A stretch of 64,000 nucleotides of DNA from Cellvibrio sp. PSBB006 (lineage in GTDB: Bacteria > Pseudomonadota > Gammaproteobacteria > Pseudomonadales > Cellvibrionaceae): the NCBI RefSeq assembly GCF_002162135.1, contig NZ_CP021382.1:992001-1056000 (forward strand), written 5' to 3'. Of the stretch, positions 34,461 to 43,900 are shown piece after piece. A program made the translations under genes and the position numbers. Numbering within the stretch: position 1 is the first letter of the stretch; each line of letters begins with the position of its first letter. The notes beneath the pieces were generated by a model. That model made no database searches. It was not told the DNA's origin and saw only the letters and a list, made by a program, of their open reading frames with translations.

Positions 34461-35537
34461 TCAATCGCAGATATAAGAAAGCTCCTGCCCCGCCACCACT
34501 TCCCACATGGCTTTGAGCAATGAGGTTTCGTCATGGGTATCCTGTGATAACTCCCACATCATCATGCCGCAGACGCGGTCGTTGGCGAGTTCGGATTTGA
34601 TGCGGATGGTGGGTATGCCGTTGTAGTAATTGTCGCCGACCGAATCGGTACAAGCATTCGCAGGGTCAGCATCGACGTAGCTGCTGTAGGTTGCCCAACT
34701 GGGGCGTGCATAGAAGGGAACGCCGAGCACGGTTTTTTCGCGCGATAAACCGCGATTTTCCCAGTAGTCGATACTGGTCGTGGCGTAGGCGAGAGTCGAA
34801 TGGTTAATTGCCTGATATTCGTCGTAGGCCATAATGTTGAAGAAGTCGACCTGGTCGAACACGGCGCTTTGAATGTATTGGCCGTTCCAATCGCCTTGAG
34901 CAATCACCGCTGCGGTTAGAAATTTATCGCCACTCAGTTCGTCCAGCGCAGCGCGCAACTCGGTCATCAATGCAGTGTAATCCTCGGCTTCGTCGTTGGT
35001 GCTGGGGTATTCCCAATCCATGTCGACCCCATCGAGGTTGTGTTGCACAACGAAGTCAATAATGTTGCTCACGAAGGTCGCGCGGGTTTCGCTGTTTGAC
35101 GCGAGTTCGACAAAGGCGCTGTCATCGCCGTCGTTCCAGCCGCCCAATGCGATGCCCACCTTCACATCCTGCGCGTGGGCCAGCAAGACCAGATCGCCGA
35201 GCTCCGCGATGCTGTCATCGTCCAGGGCTTGCAGGCTGCCGTTGTCATTGGGCAGTACGAAGGAGTACATGATGTGAGTGAGATATTGGTATTGAATGTC
35301 CTGCACGTCGCCCTGCCAGGAGGGGAAATAGCCGACGATGTGTTTACCCTGTGGGCATTCGGGATCAAAGCTGCTGGAGCTACTGGAACTAGCCAGGCTG
35401 CTTGATGATGAACTGGCCAAACTGCTGGAACTGGAACTGACGCTGCTGGACGAAACACTGTTATCGTCATCCCCACCGCTACTGCCGCCGCAGGCTGTCA
35501 TCGCCAGGATTACACAAGAAAGGAGTATTTTTTTCAT
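34461..35537 (-). CDS. GH18 chitinase lipoprotein
   Basis: A 358-residue lipoprotein with lipobox MTAC (Cys16) and a poly-serine linker of about 30 residues. The GH18 barrel begins near residue 62 (KHIVGYFPSW). The substrate-binding VGIALGGWN precedes the catalytic DxxDxDxE motif DGVDMDWEYP, with acid/base Glu176 and assisting Asp174. FFNIMAYDEY and the closing MMMWELSQDT complete the family pattern. The enzyme should hydrolyse chitin or chito-oligosaccharides at the cell surface. No chitin-binding module is present. Lipid anchoring with a linker matches the style of the mannanase at 7111. It is a single gene, with a palindromic repeat element upstream at 35622-35763. Confidence 0.93.
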   Translation of the reverse strand: MKKILLSCVILAMTACGGSSGGDDDNSVSSSSVSSSSSSLASSSSSSLASSSSSSSFDPECPQGKHIVGYFPSWQGDVQDIQYQYLTHIMYSFVLPNDNGSLQALDDDSIAELGDLVLLAHAQDVKVGIALGGWNDGDDSAFVELASNSETRATFVSNIIDFVVQHNLDGVDMDWEYPSTNDEAEDYTALMTELRAALDELSGDKFLTAAVIAQGDWNGQYIQSAVFDQVDFFNIMAYDEYQAINHSTLAYATTSIDYWENRGLSREKTVLGVPFYARPSWATYSSYVDADPANACTDSVGDNYYNGIPTIRIKSELANDRVCGMMMWELSQDTHDETSLLKAMWEVVAGQELSYICD

Positions 35538-35621
35538 TGCCGACCTCTGTTTTTGTGAGTTTTATCAACATTCACTTCGTCATCCGCCTTCCCTGGCGCG
35601 ACCGATGATGACAATGTGACC

Positions 35622-35763
35622 AGAAGCCATCTCAAAACTCACTTGGCGGCCTGATGCTGCGTTGAAAAGCTGATTCCGGTGCTCATTTACTTGAGTAAAC
35701 TCCGCTCCTCATCAGCTTTTCGCCTTGCCTGAGTCTCACCAATCGATTTTTGAGATGACTTCT
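35622..35763. repeat. Nested palindromic intergenic repeat element (~142 bp)
   Basis: Three nested inverted repeats share one centre. The outer arms, AGAAGCCATCTCAAAA (35622-35637) and TTTTGAGATGACTTCT (35748-35763), pair at 15 of 16 positions. The middle arms GAAAAGCTGAT and ATCAGCTTTTC (35664-35674 and 35711-35721) are perfect. The core is TTTACT-TG-AGTAAA at 35686-35699. The design is that of dispersed non-coding repeats common in intergenic DNA of Gammaproteobacteria; only one copy lies in this window. It fills most of the 318-bp gap between the chitinase and ovoB genes. Confidence 0.75.
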
Positions 35764-35855
35764 ACAGAGGGTGAATATAGGTGATATTAACTATCACCAT
35801 CAACACTAAATTTAAGATAATAAGTATCACAGAGGAAAAAACTGTGGCAATGTGA

Positions 35856-37046
35856 TTAACGCCGGCTTCTTGAACTAACCGCCTGACTGATAGATTGCCA
35901 TGCTGCCAGCAGGTTAGCCCGCGTGGTTCCGATGTTCATCCGCATAAACCCCCGCCCTTCTTCGCCAAAGACGATACCGGGGTTCATCCCCACCTTACAC
36001 TCCCGGATAAAAAAATCACGCAGGGCAGCATCGGACAACTGCAAAGCGGAGCAATCGAGCCACAAGAGGTAGGTACCTTCAATATCCGCACAACGAATCT
36101 GCGGCACATGTTCAGCAATAAATTCCCGAGTCATTGTTTTATTTTGTTCAAGGTAGATCATCAAACTATCAAGCCACTGATCGCCTTCACTGTAAGCTGC
36201 TTCAAACGTGGTAATGCTGAAGGGATTGTTGTTGCTGACATGCAAGAGTTCAAAAACCTTGTGTAAAGCCTTGCGATGGTCCGGGTTAGGCACAATCAAA
36301 CTGGACAAACCCAAACCAGGAATATTAAACGTTTTACTCGGCGCAACGGCGGTGATGACATTGGTGCGAATAAACTCTCCGAACTCGGCTTCCAAGGTAC
36401 CGATCATAGTGTGGGTAACACCGGGGTAAACCAGATCCGCGTGGATATCATCGGACAACACAATTAAATTATGTTCTTTGGCAATACGCAGCACACCCAG
36501 TAATTCTGCTTTACTCCACACACGCCCGACCGGGTTGTGGGGGGTGCAAAGCATCAGGAGCCTGGCATGTTTGGCCTGGGCTTCCAGTTGCGCAAAATTA
36601 ATTTCATAGCGACCGTCAACACATTGAAGTGGATTCAATACCAGTTGCCGCTGTGTATTGGTGACCGCAGAAAAGAAAGGAAAATAAACCGGCGGTTGCA
36701 CAATAACGCCCTCGCCTGCTTCGGCAAATGCCAGGCAACAGGCATGAAGCGATGGAACCACGCCGGGTGCCATGACAATCCAGTCGCGTTCAATATGCCA
36801 ATGGTGACGCCGTTGAAACCAGCCGATAAGGGATTGATACACGCTTTCCGGATACAAGGTGTAACCAAAAACCGGATGTGCTGCGCGTGCTAACAGTGCC
36901 CGTGTCACGCAAGGCGGAACGGCAAAATCCATATCAGCCACCCACATGGGCGCTACATCTGTCGTACCGAAATATTGCTGGCGCCCGTCAAATTTTACTG
37001 AATGGCTACCCTCTCGTTGCACGGGAATATCAAAATCGAACTCCAT
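35856..37046 (-). CDS. ovoB: PLP-dependent beta-lyase of the PatB/MalY type, probable ovothiol synthase step OvoB
   Basis: A 396-residue fold-type I PLP enzyme. Lys238 in AVAPSKTFNIPGL is the predicted Schiff-base lysine. Other family motifs are MWVADMDFAVPPCV, VMAPGVVPSLHA, LCTPHNPVGRVW and LSDDIHADLVYPG. By sequence alone it is a cystathionine beta-lyase-type MalY/PatB protein. It lies 33 bp downstream of ovoA in the same operon, and ovothiol synthesis needs a PLP beta-lyase (OvoB) that cleaves the histidine-cysteine sulfoxide conjugate to 5-thiohistidine. OvoB is therefore the preferred call, by context. The start has GGAAACCTC upstream. A general C-S lyase remains the alternative. Confidence 0.8.
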   Translation of the reverse strand: MEFDFDIPVQREGSHSVKFDGRQQYFGTTDVAPMWVADMDFAVPPCVTRALLARAAHPVFGYTLYPESVYQSLIGWFQRRHHWHIERDWIVMAPGVVPSLHACCLAFAEAGEGVIVQPPVYFPFFSAVTNTQRQLVLNPLQCVDGRYEINFAQLEAQAKHARLLMLCTPHNPVGRVWSKAELLGVLRIAKEHNLIVLSDDIHADLVYPGVTHTMIGTLEAEFGEFIRTNVITAVAPSKTFNIPGLGLSSLIVPNPDHRKALHKVFELLHVSNNNPFSITTFEAAYSEGDQWLDSLMIYLEQNKTMTREFIAEHVPQIRCADIEGTYLLWLDCSALQLSDAALRDFFIRECKVGMNPGIVFGEEGRGFMRMNIGTTRANLLAAWQSISQAVSSRSRR

Positions 37047-37079
37047 GAGGTTTCCTTTTTTCGGGCTATAAAAGACGGT

Positions 37080-39215
37080 TTATTTCACCCGTTCCCATAA
37101 AGTCACTTCAGATAAGGTATGCTGAAATTTACGCTTGGTTTCACGAATCACAAACGGCACTTCCTGTGGACCTTTACGCAATGTGAAATGCTCACCGAGT
37201 AATTGCGTCAGACCATCCAGCGTTGTAAAACTTTCGCCGTCTTTTTTGAAACCGCCCACCCAGTCTGCACGCGGTGTATGTTCCTCCAGCCAGGTATAGG
37301 GGGACGCTAACATCAAGATACCACCGACATTCAACCGCTCGTGGATACTGCGCAGGAATTTCGCCGGGTTGTATAACCGGTCAATTAAATTGGCCGCGAG
37401 GATAAAATCGTAACCGGAAAATTGTGGTTTCAGGTTGCAGGCATCGCCCTGAAAAAATTCCACTTTATGTGCGACATCCTGTAAATCCAGGTCCGCCAGG
37501 TTGCGTGACTTGTAGGACACGAGCTCGCCTTCATCGGTCAAGGTATAACGCAAGGCGCCTTCTTTAATCAGTTGCACACCCTGCCCGATAAAGCGCGCAG
37601 AAAAATCCACGCCGGTCACCGCTTCAAAATACCGCGCCAGCTCAAAGGTCGCACGGCCCGACGCACAACCGATATCCAATGCAGTACGACGCGGTTTATC
37701 GATCATCGCTTTCATACCCAGATCAACCAGGGCTTTGGAAAAATTCGGCACCGAAAAATATTCATCGCCATAATGAAATTCAGCATATTCGGATAGCAGT
37801 TTATCCGTTTCATAATGAGAACCAGGCACAGTATTAATCTCCTCGCCTACGACATAACGAAAACCGGCATGCTGAAAAAAATGTCGGCGAAAGGCATAAC
37901 GCGAACTGCGCAGGCTTTCATTACCGCAAGAAATCCAGGAGCCGCCTTTAATCAGATTGTGGCGTTCGTCAAATGTTGGGGTTGTGAAGTCATCGTAAAT
38001 GGGATGCACATCAAAACCATCGAAAGGATAAATCGGTGTTTCAGTCCACTGCCAGACATTGCCGACCACGTCAAAAAAATCGCCGTGGGCAAATTGATTC
38101 ACCGGACAGGACGACGCAAAATGATCGAGATGCAAATTCGCACATACTGGTTCGGTACCAACCTCTTTAATACCGCTAAGATCATACAATCGATACCATT
38201 CATCCTCTGTCGGTAACCGCACCGCTTCGCCAGTGGTTTTTTTCTTCCAGTTACAAAAGGCTTTGGCTTCGTGGTAATTAACTTCTACCGGCCAATCCCA
38301 GGGCATAGCAATTTCTTTCGTCATCAAACGCAGGTGCCAACCCTGTTCGGTTTGAACCCAGAAGGTCGGATGCGTTGCCTGACTAAACGCCTGCCACGCA
38401 CGGCCCTCCTCTGCCCAATACTCTGCGGTTTGATAACCCTTTGCTTCCACAAATGCCAGAAATTCCTGATTGCTAACCAAAAAGCGGCTGGCTTTGAACG
38501 CGGCCACATCCGCCTGATGCACGCCGTACTCATTGTCCCAGCCATAAAAAGGATCGCTTTTTTCTTTGCTCAGTAACACCTCGCCAGCCGGCACCTCAAT
38601 CAATTCATTGCGCGGTGCACTCGCCGTAGCTTTGCAGGTTTGCCAGAGGGGATGGGGTTTCACATTGGCGAGTTTATGCTGGCGAATCAGTACCGATGAG
38701 GTTTCCAGATGAATCCGCTCATGCTCAATTCCCATGATGATCGCCCACCAGGGGTTATGCCAATCGATAGGCAACTCCAGAGGTGCGTTGTCGATCAGGT
38801 TCACCACCAAGGCGCGTACCTGATCGCGATAGGTTTTTACTTCAGCAACGCTCGGCCATTCATAACGCGTTCCATCCAGGTCATCCCAACTCATTTCATC
38901 CACACCCACGGCAAAGATGGACTCAAGCCGGGCATCCAGTCGCTCGCTGATCAGGCGTGTTAACAACAGTTTGTTAACAAAAAATGTCGCCGTGTGGCCG
39001 TAATAAAAAATCAGCGGGTGACGCAGGCTAATGGCTTTGGTGTAGAACGCATCGTCGTTGGCGAGAGTTTCAAACAAGGATTCGTAACGATCAAAGGTCG
39101 TCAAGAAGTAATCGCGCAGTTGCGCGCGCATGGTATTGTCATCCGTAAGGCGTAAATTCGGTGTCCGTGAAAAAAGTAATTCTGTCACGCGATTTTCCTG
39201 TTGCTGATAGATCAA
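37080..39215 (-). CDS. ovoA: 5-histidylcysteine sulfoxide synthase / thiohistidine N-methyltransferase OvoA
   Basis: A 711-residue three-domain enzyme. The N-terminal DinB-like iron-binding domain contains the HxxxHxE motif HERIHLE (His165, His169) and an earlier His74 in YYGHTA. The central formylglycine-generating-enzyme-like domain spans about 195-455 (VRLPTEDEWYRLYD, IKGGSWISCGNESLRSSRYA, RHFFQHAGFRYV). The C-terminal methyltransferase has the SAM loop ALDIGCASGRATFEL. OvoA joins cysteine to C5 of histidine with oxygen and later N-methylates the thiohistidine, giving ovothiol A, a redox-active thiol. The methyltransferase fusion separates it from EgtB of ergothioneine synthesis. It follows the DUF815 gene by 6 bp and precedes ovoB. 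Confidence 0.92.
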   Translation of the reverse strand: MIYQQQENRVTELLFSRTPNLRLTDDNTMRAQLRDYFLTTFDRYESLFETLANDDAFYTKAISLRHPLIFYYGHTATFFVNKLLLTRLISERLDARLESIFAVGVDEMSWDDLDGTRYEWPSVAEVKTYRDQVRALVVNLIDNAPLELPIDWHNPWWAIIMGIEHERIHLETSSVLIRQHKLANVKPHPLWQTCKATASAPRNELIEVPAGEVLLSKEKSDPFYGWDNEYGVHQADVAAFKASRFLVSNQEFLAFVEAKGYQTAEYWAEEGRAWQAFSQATHPTFWVQTEQGWHLRLMTKEIAMPWDWPVEVNYHEAKAFCNWKKKTTGEAVRLPTEDEWYRLYDLSGIKEVGTEPVCANLHLDHFASSCPVNQFAHGDFFDVVGNVWQWTETPIYPFDGFDVHPIYDDFTTPTFDERHNLIKGGSWISCGNESLRSSRYAFRRHFFQHAGFRYVVGEEINTVPGSHYETDKLLSEYAEFHYGDEYFSVPNFSKALVDLGMKAMIDKPRRTALDIGCASGRATFELARYFEAVTGVDFSARFIGQGVQLIKEGALRYTLTDEGELVSYKSRNLADLDLQDVAHKVEFFQGDACNLKPQFSGYDFILAANLIDRLYNPAKFLRSIHERLNVGGILMLASPYTWLEEHTPRADWVGGFKKDGESFTTLDGLTQLLGEHFTLRKGPQEVPFVIRETKRKFQHTLSEVTLWERVK

Positions 39216-39221
39216 ACAAAA

Positions 39222-40082
39222 TTAGCGAGTAAATTGTCGCCCCACGTAATCTTTTGCGAATTGCCAGGCCACGCGACCGCTGCGGGCACTGCGCGTCATA
39301 TACCAACGCAAGGCCTCCGGTTCAGTGGCATCGGTCCATTGCCCGCCCAGATAGGTTACCCAGTAGCGTGCCGTCACCAGGTATTCATCCTGCGAAAACG
39401 GATAGAAACTCAACCACAAACCGAAACGCTCCGAGAGCGATACCTTTTCTTCAGTGGCGTCATTGGGTCTGACTTCGCCGTCTTCATAACTCACGTCCAG
39501 ATTTTCGCGCATCTTTTGCGGCAACAGATGGCGGCGATTGGAGGTGGCGTAGAACAGAATATTCGGTGTCGGTGCGGAAATAGATCCATCCAACACAGAT
39601 TTTAATGCTTTATAGGTAATTTCCCCCTCTTCAAAGGAGAGATCATCACAAAAAATAATAAAACGCTCAGAACGTTCACCGATCAGGTCGACGATGTCAG
39701 CCAGGTGCAACAAATCGGTTTTATCGACCTCAATTAACTTCAATCCCTGCTCCGCAAAATGATGCCAGCAGGCTTTGATCAGGGTGGACTTACCCGTGCC
39801 CCGCGCACCAGTCAGCAACACATTATTGGCCTCATGCCCCGCCACAAACTGGGCTGTATTGCGCAGGATAGACTCCTTCTGCCGATCCACATTTTGCAGG
39901 GATTCCAGTGCGACTCGATGGGGATTTTTTACCGCCTGCAGGTACCCCGTCCCCTTGGCCATCTGACGCCAGCGGAATGCCGCTGCGCTCCAGTCAGGCT
40001 TGGGCGGCGCGGGTGGAAATACATTTTCCACGCGGTCAATTAATTCTTCGAGACGGGTAACAAGATGATCAAACTGGGTCAC
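39222..40082 (-). CDS. DUF815-family AAA+ ATPase
   Basis: A 286-residue P-loop ATPase that starts with GTG at 40082 behind a good AGGAG. The N-terminal half (FRWRQMAKGTGYLQAV) is specific to the DUF815 family. The Walker A motif LLTGARGTGKSTLIKA is at about 113-128, and Walker B is FIIFCDDLSFEEGE. Later family motifs are NILFYATSNRRHLLP and LSERFGLWLSFYPFSQDEYL. The cellular role of the family is unknown; the architecture suggests a DnaA/ORC-like ATP switch or remodelling enzyme. It lies only 6 bp before ovoA, implying one transcript, though its link to ovothiol formation is not established. Confidence 0.88.
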   Translation of the reverse strand: MTQFDHLVTRLEELIDRVENVFPPAPPKPDWSAAAFRWRQMAKGTGYLQAVKNPHRVALESLQNVDRQKESILRNTAQFVAGHEANNVLLTGARGTGKSTLIKACWHHFAEQGLKLIEVDKTDLLHLADIVDLIGERSERFIIFCDDLSFEEGEITYKALKSVLDGSISAPTPNILFYATSNRRHLLPQKMRENLDVSYEDGEVRPNDATEEKVSLSERFGLWLSFYPFSQDEYLVTARYWVTYLGGQWTDATEPEALRWYMTRSARSGRVAWQFAKDYVGRQFTR

Positions 40083-40183
40083 AACAACTCCTGATATAGT
40101 CGGAATAATGCGGGCATCACACTGTCAAACGCGGCAGAGTGGTCTATATTGGACTAAAAAATGGCGCGCAGACAAGGTGCAGT

Positions 40184-40840
40184 ATGTTTACCAAAACAGA
40201 ATTACAGGTTGTGATAAAAACCCTCAGCCTCCGCCGGGATTGGCTGGAAAAAAATCTGAACAACCCTGAGCTTGCCGGCAGTAAGGCACAGAATCAGGAA
40301 ACCCTGGCTCATCTGGAAAGCGCCCTGCGTAAACTCGCTCCGGCAGAGAAGCCCGGCAGCGCCGAGACGGTAGATATGAGCAAGCTAAGCGCCCCGCAAC
40401 GCCGTCAGATACTGCCACCGGAAAAAATTCGCGTACTGCTGGCCGAAGACGATGAAGCCAGCAGCAACTTGATCATTGCCCTGCTGCAAGCCATGGGTAT
40501 CAAGCATATCGATCTCGCCACAGACGGTCTGAAAGCGGTCAGTATGTTATTCGGCGCCAGCCCCGTCTACGATCTGGTGCTATGTGACTGGCACATGCCG
40601 CTGAAAAATGGCCTGGATGTCCACAACGCCATGCGCGCCGCCGAACGTTATCAGGATGCGTGCTTTATGTTGGTCACTGCCATCACCGAAGCCAAACAAA
40701 TCCGCGCGGCTATTGAGGAAGGCGTGGATGATTACATCGCCAAACCGATTGAGCAGACAACGCTGCGACGCAAATTGACGCGAGTCTTCCCACGCATTCG
40801 TCCCCTTGATACCGCTAATGATCCAGCATCTGCCGGGTAA
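40184..40840 (+). CDS. CheY-like response regulator with N-terminal helical extension
   Basis: A 218-residue protein starting at the ATG at 40184, which has AAGG 6 bases upstream; the open frame to 40139 has no such site. The first ~80 residues form a helical, charged extension without recognised domain. The receiver domain covers about 85-210, with acidic pair EDD in VLLAEDDEA, phospho-acceptor Asp135 in LVLCDWHMP, Thr in VTAIT and Lys in YIAKP, all intact. There is no output domain, so signalling would go through protein contact. No histidine kinase is nearby. It is divergent from the DUF815-ovoA-ovoB operon. Confidence 0.87.
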   Translation: MFTKTELQVVIKTLSLRRDWLEKNLNNPELAGSKAQNQETLAHLESALRKLAPAEKPGSAETVDMSKLSAPQRRQILPPEKIRVLLAEDDEASSNLIIALLQAMGIKHIDLATDGLKAVSMLFGASPVYDLVLCDWHMPLKNGLDVHNAMRAAERYQDACFMLVTAITEAKQIRAAIEEGVDDYIAKPIEQTTLRRKLTRVFPRIRPLDTANDPASAG

Positions 40841-40936
40841 CCCACTCCTGATCGATACAGCGTCCGGAGGGTAAACACCGCAATAAATTCGTTATCGGTT
40901 TGACAGTATTATCCTGAAACCAAATTGGTGGCTGCA

Positions 40937-43900
40937 TCAGTCAGCCTCCACTTCCTGCATAAAATCCAGCGCCGCTTGCTGGCGAATAGTACGACGGTGG
41001 TTTTCCATCAGCTTTTTAATCTTCTCCGGCGCGCACTGTTGGCGATCAAGCACCACACGGCTTTTCAGTTCGCCAACGCTTTCTGCGGTGGGGCATTTGC
41101 TGAAGACGAACTGGTTGGAGATTAAATCCATAAAAGGACCGGACTTGCTGCTCGGCATAATAAACAGCAACTGCAAGCCCAAGCTTTCGGTTAAATAATT
41201 GATTACTTCGCGCGAGCGGTGTTCATCCATCTTGGAGAAGGCTTCGTCCACCAACACCATCCGCAGATGACTATTGCCCTCGTTAAAACGGAATGCTGAC
41301 GTAATGGCTGCACTGCGGATGATATAGGCAGGCGTCTCCAATTGTCCGCCGGAGCCTGTACCATATTGACTCAAAGCAATCGGTTGTTTGCCTTCCGGCT
41401 CTTTGTAGATCTCGTACCGCCGATAATTGCGGTAGTCCGCAATGCGCGTCAATTCGCGCAAGGCTTTTTGCTCGTCTTCATCGAGCAGCATAGTCATCAA
41501 GCGCTCGCGCACTTGTTGATGCTTGGGCTCCAACTTCATCTCAAATAAGGTTTCGCCATCCCCCAAGCTCGGGTTGTCGATTACTGCTTTAAAGAACTGC
41601 CAGTATTCCTTGAATTCGGGCACCCAATCGTAATCAAAACGGAAGCGCTCGCGATCAGCACCAAAGCGATGGTGCTCCAGCTCCTTGTTCAGCTCATCAA
41701 GGATTTTTTTGCCGTCATTGATCGCCTGGTAAATCGAGTGACACAGGTTGGTCACGAAGGCATTGTTGAAACTGTGACGCAAGGATTCCAGCTCGGCGTG
41801 GCGCTGCGCGAGGATGTGGTTTTTATCGCGATTATAGAGTTTGTCAAAATGACGACGAATCTCGCAGACTTCGCGGAAATTTTTCTGCCCGAGATCATCA
41901 TTAAAATCCAGATTAAATATCAGGCTATCGGCGGTTTTACAGAATTGATTATGTTGTAACACGGCGTGTTGCAAACGGTTCAGATGGCTTTTTAATTCTG
42001 CGGTGGTGGCTTGCAATTGCTGCTCAAAATAATTGAGCTCGTGCTGTCCGCAATCCTGATCTGCCAGGGTTAAACGTTGCTCCGGGTCAAAGTCCGGCCA
42101 GAGCGCCGCTACACTGCGCAGGTTCTCTTCGGCGCGATCAACAATATCCAGCGTTTTATCCTGCTCTGCATCCAACGCGCGGCAGCGGTCATCCACGTTA
42201 TGGAGTTTTGCTCTACAGTCCACCTGCGCATTGGTTAATTGCTTAAGTTCTGCGGCAAGAAGCTTGTCCGACTCACGCAGCTTTTCCAGCTCTTCATCCA
42301 GGGCCGCAAAATCGCTGAGGTCCAGTTGCTGCAGTTTTTCGTCAATGGTCTGTACCCGCCGTTGCGCGACCAGCATGGTTTGCAATATATCGGCATAGTT
42401 AACTGGCTTGAGTTTATCTACCGCGCGTAAGAGCTGTTGAATTTCGTTAGCCTGATCAGTTGCGTCCTGCCATTCCCGATTGAGGCGCTCAAGCTCGCGA
42501 CGTTTTTCTTCCAGCGCGCGCTCGCGGGCTTCCTGACCAAATACCAGCTCACTGTCGGGGATATCGCAACGGAACATCGCGTAGTTACCGGAACCCATGG
42601 CATCTTTGGTCAAACCGCGACGGGTGTTGCGCAGTGCATCAGCGTCTGCGACGCGCTCAACATTCCCGTAGCTGGCTTTTAAATAATATTCGGCAGTAGC
42701 GTGAGTAAAGCTCATCACCTGCACGATGGAATTGCCTGGCAGGCTGGATAATTTTTCCATATCACGCCGTGCTTTTTCGCCCTGAATCACCCGCGCACTT
42801 TTACCCTGCCCCGGCATATTGCGCACCAACCGAATGGCTTCTGCTTCACAATCCGGGGCAACAATAATTCCGAAGCGCGCGGCGCCGATATAACCTTCAA
42901 TAGCCGACTGCCATTCGCGGTCCATCACTTCCACATAGTCACACAGAACCCGCGCATCCGCTGCCGGACACTGGTGCTGCAACATATCCAGGGCGGCGCG
43001 CACAAATGCCGGGTAGGTAACCTGATTGGATTCCAATGCATGGATATCGCGCTGTTTGGCATCCACTTGTTTGTGTAAACGTTCCGCCGACTGCTGACGC
43101 TTATCGCGCTCTTGCGCTAGCTGATCGCGCAGGTTATCGCGTTGTGTATCAATCTCACCAAACCAATGCGACACCAATTGGTTGTGTAACAGCTGCTGCT
43201 GGAGCGCGCTGTCGAGTTTGTCTTCCAGGGGTGAGATATCGATCCAGTCGCGATTTAATAAACGGTGGAAATCAATATGCAATTCATCATCAACCAATTG
43301 TTTGGTCAACTTTTGCAACGGCTTATCGGCTAGCGCAGGAATCACAAGACTGATAGAAGTTTGCCGCAGAGCATGGATAATTTGTTGCGCTGCCTGATGG
43401 TTAAACTGCAGTTGTTGATCCTGTTTCAACAGCTCGGGCACGCTCTGGTGAATCTGCTGCTCAAGCTGCTTTTTGTCTGCTGTTAATTGATCTTTGTCAC
43501 GCAACGCAGGCACACCCAAACGGCGTGCATTCACATCAAGAATTTGTTGGTTCAACTCTTCGCGGCGCTGTTCGCATAAAGAGAGCGATTGTTCATTACC
43601 CGCCAACTGCTCACGCAAAAATTGTTGCTGTTGTTTTTCTTTGAGATAACGCATCTGGCTATCGTTATAACGCCGCCGCGCCAGGCTGTAATGTACAACC
43701 TGTTGCTCCAGCCAGTTTGCAATAAAGCTATCCGCCGTATCGCGACCATTCGCCATCCGCGCAATCGCCTCACGCAACTGGCGCGCATCTGACTCCATGG
43801 TATGAATCCGCTTGAGCATCGCCGACACATTGCGAATCGCCTCACCCAGATCGCGATATTCCAAAACTTCAGTCGCGACAAATTCATCTATACCTTTGAT

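Noticed and set aside
34228..34476. 82-residue open frame between the hydrolase-like gene and the chitinase gene
   Set aside because: No ribosome-binding site, no domain signs, and it runs over the hairpin at 34374-34422 and the end of the chitinase gene.
40841..40936. Remnant of a JetD/MksG gene after mksB
   Set aside because: Only 96 bp separate mksB from the convergent response regulator and no nuclease-like coding fragment is visible.
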